Assembly (NCBI GenBank): GCA_027488265.1
Contig: JAIYCA010000264.1
Location: 1 to 7,093 of the forward strand
DNA length: 7,093 nucleotides
Source: Planctomycetaceae bacterium
GTDB taxonomy: Bacteria > Planctomycetota > Phycisphaerae > Phycisphaerales > SM1A02
Direction of reading: 5' to 3'
How positions within the stretch are numbered: position 1 is the first letter of the stretch; each line of letters starts with the position of its first letter. Positions 1 through 5,484 of this stretch are shown here, one piece after another. The notes under the pieces are model-generated. The model saw only the letters and a list, made by a program, of their open reading frames with translations. It searched no databases and had not been told where the DNA came from. A program made the position numbers and the translations under genes.

Positions 1-1
1 A

Positions 2-1063
2 ACCCTTCTGACCACCCTGCTCGCCGCCTTCCTGACGGTTCCCGCTCTCGGTCAGAGCGGAGGTTCTGGAATTGATGCAGCGATCCTCGGCACGAACGGC
101 TCACTGAACGCTGCACAGAAGTCAAGCGTCAGCGCCTACGCGGCCCGCTCGGTTGAAGCGATCAAGTCGGGGAGCGATCAAAAGTCCATCGACGATGCGC
201 GCACTGCGCTCGTCAAGCCCGCGCGAGATCCAGGTGCCACCCCTGCGTTCCGCAAGGCGTATGGCGCGATTCTTGTCACCGAACTCGCTCCGGTCGCGAA
301 GGGTTCAGACCTCCGCCGCGCCGTCGTTGCGATGCAGGTGCTTCGATTTACGCGCAGTTCGGATGCCATCGACGTGATCGTCGAGTGCGCAACGCCATCG
401 ACGGAGTCTGATCCTGGCAAGCGCATCGCCGCCGGCAGCCTTCTCATCGACGGTTTCGAAGACCTCGAAGCGAGCAACACCTATTACGACCAAATCGCGC
501 GCAAACTGCGCGACGCTGCCGTCGCCGAAACCGACTGGATGGCGCTGCAGCAAAAGTTGAGCGCCTTCGCGGCCGCCGCGCGCAAGAAGGATCTTCCTGC
601 AGAAAACGCCCGCAATTTGCGCAAGGCGCAGGCGGAAGCGCTTGGTGAAATCGCGCGCAAATCGAAGGGTTCGACGGCTGTCGATGACCGTATGCGCGCC
701 GTGCAACGCGTGCTTGTCGGCCTTCGCAACGACCTCCTCGTCATGCCACAGGCGGATCGCTCGCAACTCGCGAAGACGCTCGCGCCAGCACTGACCGAAC
801 TGCTCAACGCGGCCAGCGCGCAGTGGGATGCTGCACACGCGTCGAAGGACGCTGTCGCCGCCTATGGCTCGCTCATCAACAGTTGCGAAGTCGTTCTGCG
901 ACTCATCGACCGCAGCGAGCGCCCGTCGGCGTACTCCGGCACCAAGCCGGATGGCGACTCGCGCGTACTCGCGGCTGCATGGGAATCGGGCGATCGCTCG
1001 AAGTTTGATGCAGAAGCGAAGCGCTGGGCGGGCATCGTCAGCGCGGCGCCGTATCGCAACTGA
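2..1063 (+). CDS. Secreted helix-rich protein of unknown function (5' end cut by window)
   Basis: The frame is open from the first codon in the window to TGA at 1061-1063, giving 353 visible residues. It begins inside a hydrophobic stretch, TLLTTLLAAFLTVPALG, followed by QSGGSG. This reads as the core and end of a Sec signal peptide with a likely cut after A-L-G at visible residues 15-17, so only the start Met and a short basic segment should be missing. The mature part is rich in Ala, Arg, Lys, Asp and Glu and looks mostly alpha-helical. It has two cysteines (visible residues 129 and 295), no CXXCH, no lipobox at the visible end and no repeat of a known domain. I do not recognise the family. 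A periplasmic or surface helical-bundle protein is an inference from composition only. The stop is followed at once by a small hairpin, and the next gene starts about 200 bp later, so it is probably not in the transporter operon. Confidence 0.85.
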   Translation, partial: TLLTTLLAAFLTVPALGQSGGSGIDAAILGTNGSLNAAQKSSVSAYAARSVEAIKSGSDQKSIDDARTALVKPARDPGATPAFRKAYGAILVTELAPVAKGSDLRRAVVAMQVLRFTRSSDAIDVIVECATPSTESDPGKRIAAGSLLIDGFEDLEASNTYYDQIARKLRDAAVAETDWMALQQKLSAFAAAARKKDLPAENARNLRKAQAEALGEIARKSKGSTAVDDRMRAVQRVLVGLRNDLLVMPQADRSQLAKTLAPALTELLNAASAQWDAAHASKDAVAAYGSLINSCEVVLRLIDRSERPSAYSGTKPDGDSRVLAAAWESGDRSKFDAEAKRWAGIVSAAPYRN

Positions 1064-1079
1064 GTTCGCACACGCGAAC
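1064..1079 (+). terminator. Small hairpin directly after the stop codon, possible terminator
   Basis: GTTCGC (1064-1069) and GCGAAC (1074-1079) form a perfect 6-bp stem with an ACAC loop, starting on the base after the TGA. No T-run follows, so it is not a classical intrinsic terminator. It may act as a 3' end or RNA-stability hairpin. The rest of the gap up to 1266 shows no further gene. It does contain a TTGACG at 1197-1202 that could be a -35 element for the transporter genes, but I see no convincing -10 at the right spacing. Confidence 0.3.
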
Positions 1080-1266
1080 GAGGCTCACACTTCGCCCGCG
1101 GCGTTGCATTCACTCGGTGTTTCCCGCGGTTTTTCCAGCGGTGTGTCCATCGGGATTTCACTCGAGACCCCCTGACGAATCGCTCTGCGCCGCGACTTGA
1201 CGATCGCCGACGCTGACTGCGTGCGATGACTACTTCCTCGCCGAAGGTTGCAGCTTCGCGAGCGAT

Positions 1267-3261
1267 GTGACACTGCCTGCGCGTATCCTCTCCGCCGTGC
1301 GATTGTTCGCCCCGTTCATTCTCTTAGTCCTTGCGCTTGCGGCGGCGATCTCCCTCGATCGTCCACTGCCGCCCGCGGACCTTGTGATCATCGAGCGCAG
1401 CGATTGTTACACGCTCGATCCGCAGCGGATGAGTTACCAACACGAACTCCGCCGCGCGCGCGTCATCTACGAGACGCTCGTCAATCTCCGCGCGTCCGAT
1501 TGCGCGATTGTGCCCGGCGTCGCCGAACGTTGGGAGAGTTCACCAGACGGCCGCACGTGGACCTTCCATCTGCGCAACGACGCGCGCTGGTCGAACGGCG
1601 ATCCAGTGACGAGCCACGACTTCACATACGCGTGGCGACGTGCGCTCTTGCCAGACACCGCCGCCGACTACTCAGGCCTCTTCTTTGAAATCAAGGGCGC
1701 GAGAGCGTTCTTTGAGCGACGCAACGAACGACTCAAGCAGTACGCGGAGAAGCAAAAGGCCGGCGGCGCAACCTCCAACGATCTTGAGCAACTGTGGGCC
1801 GACACGGTCACCGACTTCGAAACACGTGTCGGCATCAAGACGCCCGATGATCACACACTCGTCGTGGAACTCGAAACGCCGCTCGCGTATTTCCTCGATA
1901 TCTGTGCGTTTCCGCCCTTCGCACCTGTGCATCGTGCGACCGTGGAGAAGTTCGTCACCCACGATCCAACGTCAGGCCGCATCGTGCAGCGACACGACTG
2001 GACGAAGCCTGGCGCCATCGTTACGAACGGCGCGTACACGCCGACCGTCTGGCGCTACAAGCGCGACATGCGTCTCGAGCGCAACCCGCACTATTGGAAT
2101 CAAGCGGCGACGCAAGCGAATTCGATTGAGTGCCGCACGATTGAGAATCCAAACACGGGGGTCCTGGCGTTCGAGTCGGGCGGCGCCGATTGGCTCACCG
2201 ATCTTGGGCCTGAATACAAGACCGAAATGCTCGCGGAGCGCCGCGCGTATCTCGAGCGCTTCCGTGCCGACGTCGACGCGGGACTCGCGCGCGGCGGCGA
2301 CCTCGATGATGTCGTCGGCGCACTTCCACCGCCTCGCGCAGGCGAACGGCGCGATGTGCGCGGGTTCAACGCGTTCGGCACAGACTTCTTCAGTTTCAAC
2401 TGCCGCAAGACGTTGCCCGGCGAGAAATTCAATCCATTCCACGACGCACGCGTTCGACGCGCGTTTGCATTGGCCGTCGATAAGCAACAACTCATCGATC
2501 GCGTGACGCGACTTGGCGAGCGCGTGGCTTCAACACTTGTGCCGCCGAATTCGATCGAGGGCTATCCGGTTGTCGAAGGTCTCGGCTTCGATCCTGTGCG
2601 CGCACGGGAAGAATTGAAAGCCGCGGGCTATGAAGATCGCAACGGTGATGGCGTCGTTGAAAACGCTGCGGGCGAGAAGTTCCCCACCGTCGACATTCTC
2701 TATTCGACGGCAAGCCCGCGCTTTCAAAACCTCGCGCTTGCGATGCGCGACATGTGGAAGCGTGAGTTGCGCGTGGCGGCTGAATGTCGCGGCAAAGACT
2801 CGAAGCTCTACAAAGAAGATCTGAAGAAGGGCAACTTCATGATCGCGCGCGGCGGTTGGTACGGCGACTACGGCGACCCAACGACGTGGCTTGATTTGCA
2901 GGGCTCTGACAACGGCAACAACGATCGTGGGTACTCAAATCCGAAGCTCGACGCGATGCTCGCGGCCGCGCGTCTCGAGTCCGACGCTGCGAAGCGGCTC
3001 GTGATGCTCGCCGAGTGCGAACGCTGGCTTTTCACCGAAGAAATGCCGCTGTTACCGATCTGCAACAACGTGACGGTCTACATGTACGACCCTTCACGAC
3101 TCGCTGGCATGAGCGGACATCCGCGGCTTGAGCAGGATCTCTCGACGCTTCATCGACGCGATGGAAATGTTGAGGCAACGAGTGATGGCAACAGCGAAGG
3201 AACGCGCGGCGACTTGAGTGAGTCATCGAGCGATGCATCCCCTACGGGAGGCACGCCATGA
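1267..3261 (+). CDS. oppA: Peptide-type ABC transporter substrate-binding protein (OppA-like, SBP_bac_5)
   Basis: This is a 664-residue solute-binding protein that should capture oligopeptides or a similar ligand outside the inner membrane and deliver it to the Opp/Dpp permease. Family marks are clear: ARWSNGDPVTSHDF near residues 106-119 followed by WRRAL; FSFNCRK near 376-381; RVRRAFALAVDKQQLID near 395-411; GGWYGDYGDPTTWLDL near 529-544; and GNNDRGYSNPKLD near 550-562. The GTG start has a basic end and a hydrophobic segment (residues about 13-31) but no lipobox cysteine, so it is either cleaved or an N-terminal membrane anchor. The GTG is weakly supported, since the purine-rich GAAGG lies about 19 bases upstream; a second GTG at 1297 is an alternative. 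The protein is about 120 residues longer than E. coli OppA. The extra length includes a charged helical stretch near 145-178, a segment near 323-366, and a Ser/Asp/Gly/Thr-rich tail from about 629. Its stop overlaps the permease start. The ligand cannot be told from sequence alone. Confidence 0.93.
   Translation: MTLPARILSAVRLFAPFILLVLALAAAISLDRPLPPADLVIIERSDCYTLDPQRMSYQHELRRARVIYETLVNLRASDCAIVPGVAERWESSPDGRTWTFHLRNDARWSNGDPVTSHDFTYAWRRALLPDTAADYSGLFFEIKGARAFFERRNERLKQYAEKQKAGGATSNDLEQLWADTVTDFETRVGIKTPDDHTLVVELETPLAYFLDICAFPPFAPVHRATVEKFVTHDPTSGRIVQRHDWTKPGAIVTNGAYTPTVWRYKRDMRLERNPHYWNQAATQANSIECRTIENPNTGVLAFESGGADWLTDLGPEYKTEMLAERRAYLERFRADVDAGLARGGDLDDVVGALPPPRAGERRDVRGFNAFGTDFFSFNCRKTLPGEKFNPFHDARVRRAFALAVDKQQLIDRVTRLGERVASTLVPPNSIEGYPVVEGLGFDPVRAREELKAAGYEDRNGDGVVENAAGEKFPTVDILYSTASPRFQNLALAMRDMWKRELRVAAECRGKDSKLYKEDLKKGNFMIARGGWYGDYGDPTTWLDLQGSDNGNNDRGYSNPKLDAMLAAARLESDAAKRLVMLAECERWLFTEEMPLLPICNNVTVYMYDPSRLAGMSGHPRLEQDLSTLHRRDGNVEATSDGNSEGTRGDLSESSSDASPTGGTP
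3246..3251 (+). promoter_or_regulatory. Ribosome binding site of the permease gene
   Basis: GGGAGG lies six bases before the ATG at 3258 and inside the last codons of the binding-protein gene. Together with the ATGA stop-start overlap (3258-3261) it fixes the permease start and indicates translational coupling. It is the strongest Shine-Dalgarno sequence I can see for any gene start in the window. Confidence 0.75.
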
Positions 3262-4241
3262 GCAGCGAGCGCCAAACGATCACGAGCCTGCTCGCGCGGC
3301 GACTGTTGCAGTTGCCACTCATTGTGCTCGCGGTCTACACGGTGACGTTCTTGCTTGCGTGGAGTATTCCAGGCAATCCGCTCGAGAATCCCGAAGGTCG
3401 TCGCCCACCCGCCGAAATCGTCGAGGCGATGCAGAAGCAGTACAAACTCGATGATCCCGTCGCGTTCTACTTCGACTACCTCGGGAAAGCGTCAGGCGTG
3501 TCGTGGCTCATCGGCGCTCATCCTAAGCCGTTCGATCTTGGCCCCTCGTTGAAGCAGCCCGACTGGAGTGTGAACGAAATCCTCGGCACGGGGCTTCCTG
3601 TTTCGATTTCGCTCGGACTCGCGGCGATGCTCATCGCGCTCTCAATCGGACTCGTTGCGGGCACGATCGGCGGCCTGCGTCCAGGCAGCGCGTCGGATTA
3701 CCTCACACAGCTCCTTGCGATCATCGGAATCAGTTTGCCAAGCTTCGTCATCGGTAGCGCGATTCTCATGTTTTTCGCGGTGAAACTTCGCGCACCCGCC
3801 ATCGGCTGGGGCGGCGAGACAGTGTTCGAATCACTCGTGCGCGCGTCATTTCCGGCGTTCACACTGTCGCTTCCGTTCGCCGCGTACATCTCGCGACTCG
3901 TGCGCTTTGGCATGATCGAAGAGATGTCGAGCGACTACATTCGCACCGCGCGTGCCAAGGGTTTGCCGCGCTGGAAAGTCGCGCTCAAGCACGCGTTGAA
4001 GAACGCGTTTCTTCCGGTGCTTTCGTATCTCGGGCCCGCAACCGCCGTCGCGCTCACAGGGTCGTTCGTCGTTGAGAAAGTCTTCGCGGTCCCCGGTGTC
4101 GGGCAGCACTTCGTCGACGGCGTTCTCGGCAAGGACATCACACTCGTGATGGGCGTCGTTCTCGTCTATTCGACGCTGATGGTCGTCCTCAATCTCGCGG
4201 TAGACGTGCTGTATCGCTTCGTCGATCCGCGGCTCGGCTGA
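3258..4241 (+). CDS. oppB: Peptide-type ABC transporter permease (OppB/DppB family)
   Basis: This 327-residue inner-membrane protein would form one half of the translocation channel of an Opp/Dpp importer. The usual plan is visible: TM1 near residues 16-36 followed by PGNP (38-41); a periplasmic region to about 112; TM2 about 114-138; TM3 about 147-176; TM4 about 197-212; TM5 about 256-278; TM6 about 298-320; and the family-typical ending DPRLG. The cytoplasmic EAA-type loop that docks on the ATPase is at 230-253, with T-A-R-A-K-G at 230-235 and L-P at 252-253. Length matches OppB/DppB (about 306-339 residues in E. coli). It overlaps the binding-protein gene by four bases and is certainly co-transcribed. 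Normally an OppC/DppC gene would follow; here the next gene is on the other strand, so the partner permease and ATPases must lie elsewhere. OppB versus DppB cannot be settled here. Confidence 0.95.
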   Translation: MSSERQTITSLLARRLLQLPLIVLAVYTVTFLLAWSIPGNPLENPEGRRPPAEIVEAMQKQYKLDDPVAFYFDYLGKASGVSWLIGAHPKPFDLGPSLKQPDWSVNEILGTGLPVSISLGLAAMLIALSIGLVAGTIGGLRPGSASDYLTQLLAIIGISLPSFVIGSAILMFFAVKLRAPAIGWGGETVFESLVRASFPAFTLSLPFAAYISRLVRFGMIEEMSSDYIRTARAKGLPRWKVALKHALKNAFLPVLSYLGPATAVALTGSFVVEKVFAVPGVGQHFVDGVLGKDITLVMGVVLVYSTLMVVLNLAVDVLYRFVDPRLG

Positions 4242-4244
4242 AGC

Positions 4245-4288
4245 GCGCTCGAATCGCGCTCGAATCGCGCTCGCATCGCAGTCGAATC
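4245..4288. repeat. 11-bp tandem repeat, four units, between convergent genes
   Basis: The unit GCGCTCGAATC occurs exactly at 4245-4255 and 4256-4266, with one change at 4267-4277 (GCGCTCGCATC) and two at 4278-4288 (GCAGTCGAATC), then fades. It starts three bases after the permease stop. The decay away from the gene looks like replication slippage followed by drift. The 12-mer CTCGAATCGCGC from the array also occurs at 4707-4718 inside the lipoprotein gene, probably by chance. No function can be assigned. It is too short and lacks spacers, so it is not a CRISPR array. Confidence 0.85.
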
Positions 4289-4312
4289 GCGGGCAGAAAG
4301 AGACGCGCGTCG

Positions 4313-4330
4313 CTCTCACGTTCGCGAGAG
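4313..4330. terminator. Hairpin between convergent genes, possible shared terminator
   Basis: CTCTC (4313-4317) pairs with GAGAG (4326-4330) around an 8-base loop, ending two bases from the stop codon of the minus-strand lipoprotein gene and about 70 bp beyond the permease stop. Just before it is the palindrome GACGCGCGTC (4302-4311). AGAG at 4299-4302 could also pair with 4313-4316, giving a competing hairpin. There is no T-run on either side, so a classical intrinsic terminator is not shown. The position between two converging genes is the main support. Confidence 0.3.
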
Positions 4331-4331
4331 A

Positions 4332-5075
4332 TCACTTCTTCGGAGATGGTTCGACGCTCGCAGGCTGTGGAGCCTCAGCGGCCAATTTCGCCGCGACACG
4401 CTCAAGCAAAATGCGCTCGAGTCGCTCGTCGCGCGAAATCGGCGTCCACATCGACAAGTCGCGCGGGGCGCGGGGATCGTCTTTGCGAGTTACGTCGGTT
4501 GAGAAACTTCCGAGCGATCGCGTGTACGCGGGCCCCTGATAGCCCGGACGAAACTGCCGCTCGACGCTGACCGAGACGCGCAACTCCAACTCGCCCGTTG
4601 CAGACGGGACATCTGCGCCTGTTCCGCGCGATGAACCTGGAAGAATCGGACCAGCCAGTGGCGCGGTCGCTTCAGGCGGAACGGGACGGAACCCCGCTGG
4701 AACAAACTCGAATCGCGCGCGGCGTCGTTCGAACCCAAACGTGCCCTCCACGACTTCGCTCGCCGTAAGATCCTGCCACGCCCACGGCTCGAGCAGTGAT
4801 CCTGCGGTACGCGGTTGGGTTTCGATCGACCCCGCGCGACGATCGGTGATTTCAGGGATAAGCCCTTCTTCACGCGCGACGGCGCAGGCCGCGTCGAACG
4901 CACGTTCATACGACCCCTGCTGCACCGGTACGAACTCTGGCCCCTCAGCAACCGTCGCACAGCCCGCCGCGATCAGCATCGCGGGAAGCGCGAGGGTGAT
5001 CGCCGCGGTGATTCGCACGATTGGCGCCCCAGTTGTGCGTGATGGAAGGGTGTGAACTCGAACGCGCTCCGACAT
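4332..5075 (-). CDS. Lipoprotein of unknown family
   Basis: A 247-residue protein read from ATG at 5075 down to TGA at 4334-4332. The N-terminus has basic residues, then a hydrophobic run ending LIAAGC with the cysteine at residue 39. This is a type II (lipoprotein) signal with Ala rather than the usual Leu/Val/Ile at -3, so the mature protein should be lipid-anchored in the envelope. After the cysteine comes ATVAEGPEF, then a predicted helix (YERAFDAACAVAREEGLIPE), DRRAGSIETQP, an EPWAW motif, and an Arg-rich beta-like region (FGFERRRARFEFVP). A Pro/Ala/Gly-rich stretch follows, then LELRVSVSVERQF (beta), and the end holds a charged helix and a Pro/Ser/Lys tail. The helix-DRRxGxIxT layout loosely recalls small alpha/beta domains of outer-membrane assembly lipoproteins; that is only an impression. 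TTG at 5096 would extend it seven residues, but the better promoter candidate would leave that codon outside the transcript. Confidence 0.82.
   Translation of the reverse strand: MSERVRVHTLPSRTTGAPIVRITAAITLALPAMLIAAGCATVAEGPEFVPVQQGSYERAFDAACAVAREEGLIPEITDRRAGSIETQPRTAGSLLEPWAWQDLTASEVVEGTFGFERRRARFEFVPAGFRPVPPEATAPLAGPILPGSSRGTGADVPSATGELELRVSVSVERQFRPGYQGPAYTRSLGSFSTDVTRKDDPRAPRDLSMWTPISRDERLERILLERVAAKLAAEAPQPASVEPSPKK
4968..4982. repeat. 15-bp exact direct repeat, copy 1 (inside lipoprotein signal-peptide codons)
   Basis: CGCGATCAGCATCGC here is identical to 5113-5127. Within it GCGAT and ATCGC form an inverted repeat around CAGC (4969-4982). On the minus strand this copy encodes the MLIAA part of the lipoprotein signal peptide, so coding constraint may explain its sequence. 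Confidence 0.8.
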
Positions 5076-5100
5076 GCACGGAGTGTACCGATGCAAGAGT

Positions 5101-5129
5101 CCGATACCGCCGCGCGATCAGCATCGCAA
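5101..5129 (-). promoter_or_regulatory. Possible promoter of the lipoprotein gene
   Basis: Read on the minus strand, TTGCGA (5129-5124) and TATCGG (5106-5101) match sigma-70-type -35 and -10 boxes in 4/6 and 3/6 positions with exactly 17 bp between them. Transcription would start near 5094, leaving a leader of about 20 bases before ATG 5075. The boxes are weak and the spacing is the best evidence. The spacer contains copy 2 of the 15-bp repeat. Confidence 0.3.
5113..5127. repeat. 15-bp exact direct repeat, copy 2 (in the candidate lipoprotein promoter)
   Basis: CGCGATCAGCATCGC repeats exactly the sequence at 4968-4982, 145 bp away. The inverted repeat GCGAT-CAGC-ATCGC (5114-5127) overlaps the -35 box and fills most of the spacer of the candidate promoter. 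That is where a repressor operator would sit. No regulator is encoded in the window. Confidence 0.8.
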
Positions 5130-5168
5130 CCGCAAGATTTAGGGATCGGCGTGCTCTCCTGCGACTGT

Positions 5169-5277
5169 TTCTTGACCCATGCCACCAAAGTCCTACGCTG
5201 CGGAGTCTGCCGAGAAACCACGTTTTTTGGGAACGCGGCTCGTTCCCGTGCGAACCGATGTTCGTTCTTGACCGATG
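5169..5277. repeat. 13-bp near-identical direct repeat, two copies 96 bp apart
   Basis: TTCTTGACCCATG at 5169-5181 and TTCTTGACCGATG at 5265-5277 match in 12 of 13 bases. Both contain TTGACC, which resembles a -35 box. They flank the hairpin at 5229-5247. They could be paired regulator sites or duplicate promoter elements; no function is shown. Confidence 0.55.
5229..5247. repeat. Perfect inverted repeat, 7-bp stem with 5-base loop
   Basis: GGGAACG (5229-5235) and CGTTCCC (5241-5247) pair perfectly around CGGCT. On the plus strand a run of six Ts (5223-5228) comes before the stem, not after it, and on the minus strand As follow it, so it does not fit an intrinsic terminator in either direction. 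An operator or a leader-RNA structure is more likely. It lies 153 bp from the lipoprotein start and 237 bp from the cytochrome start. Confidence 0.7.
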
Positions 5278-5363
5278 AAGGGTGCGAGACGAACCCAGCA
5301 TTTTGGCGCGAGGCAGCGAACCAACCCTCTCGAGGACGAACGAGAACCAACGCGACCGACCGA

Positions 5364-5383
5364 GATACCTCGTTGATACCTCG
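5364..5383. repeat. 9-bp direct repeat with 11-bp period upstream of the cytochrome gene
   Basis: GATACCTCG occurs at 5364-5372 and again at 5375-5383, about one helical turn apart and about 100 bp before the cytochrome start. Spacing and place would suit a tandem activator site, but two short copies could also arise by chance. Confidence 0.5.
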
Positions 5384-5484
5384 CTCGCTTTCGAATCACC
5401 TGTCGACAACCCTACCGAGCAATCGCATTCGACTTCAAATCGTGCAACGAACCTGCATGCCAGGCGAAGCGTTGAACCCCAAAG

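Larger units (their letters stand above)
5076..5484. other. Divergent intergenic region between lipoprotein and cytochrome genes
   Basis: About 410 bp separate the start of the lipoprotein gene (-) from that of the cytochrome gene (+). I find no RNA gene and no convincing protein gene. The region is less G+C-rich than its neighbours and holds a candidate minus-strand promoter (5101-5129), a perfect hairpin (5229-5247), a 13-bp near-repeat (5169-5181 and 5265-5277), a 9-bp repeat with 11-bp period (5364-5383) and several scattered CGAAC(C) words. TTGACC occurs twice on the plus strand (5172-5177, 5268-5273) and TTGATA at 5373-5378, but none has a good -10 at 16-18 bp. A plus-strand open frame from ATG 5091 to 5504 crosses the whole region; its codon use is unlike the real genes, and I treat it as chance. 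Confidence 0.6.

Noticed and set aside
492..661. Exact 14-bp repeat AAATCGCGCGCAAA at 492-505 and 648-661
   Set aside because: Both copies encode IARK in the same frame within a helical protein, and the surrounding residues do not align, so shared codon use explains it better than a DNA element.
1197..1230. Promoter of the transporter genes from TTGACG at 1197
   Set aside because: No acceptable -10 box is found 16-18 bp downstream; the nearest candidate words are too far and match poorly.
1640..2506. A 288-codon plus-strand frame inside the binding-protein gene
   Set aside because: It overlaps a clear OppA frame and encodes a Ser/Arg/Thr-rich product typical of a shifted frame in G+C-rich DNA.
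4245..4288. CRISPR array
   Set aside because: The units are 11 bp, directly abutting and decaying, with no spacers and no cas gene in the window.
5076..5096. TTG at 5096 as the start of the lipoprotein
   Set aside because: ATG 5075 is a stronger codon and the best promoter candidate would start transcription near 5094, leaving TTG 5096 outside the message. The signal peptide is complete without the extra seven residues.
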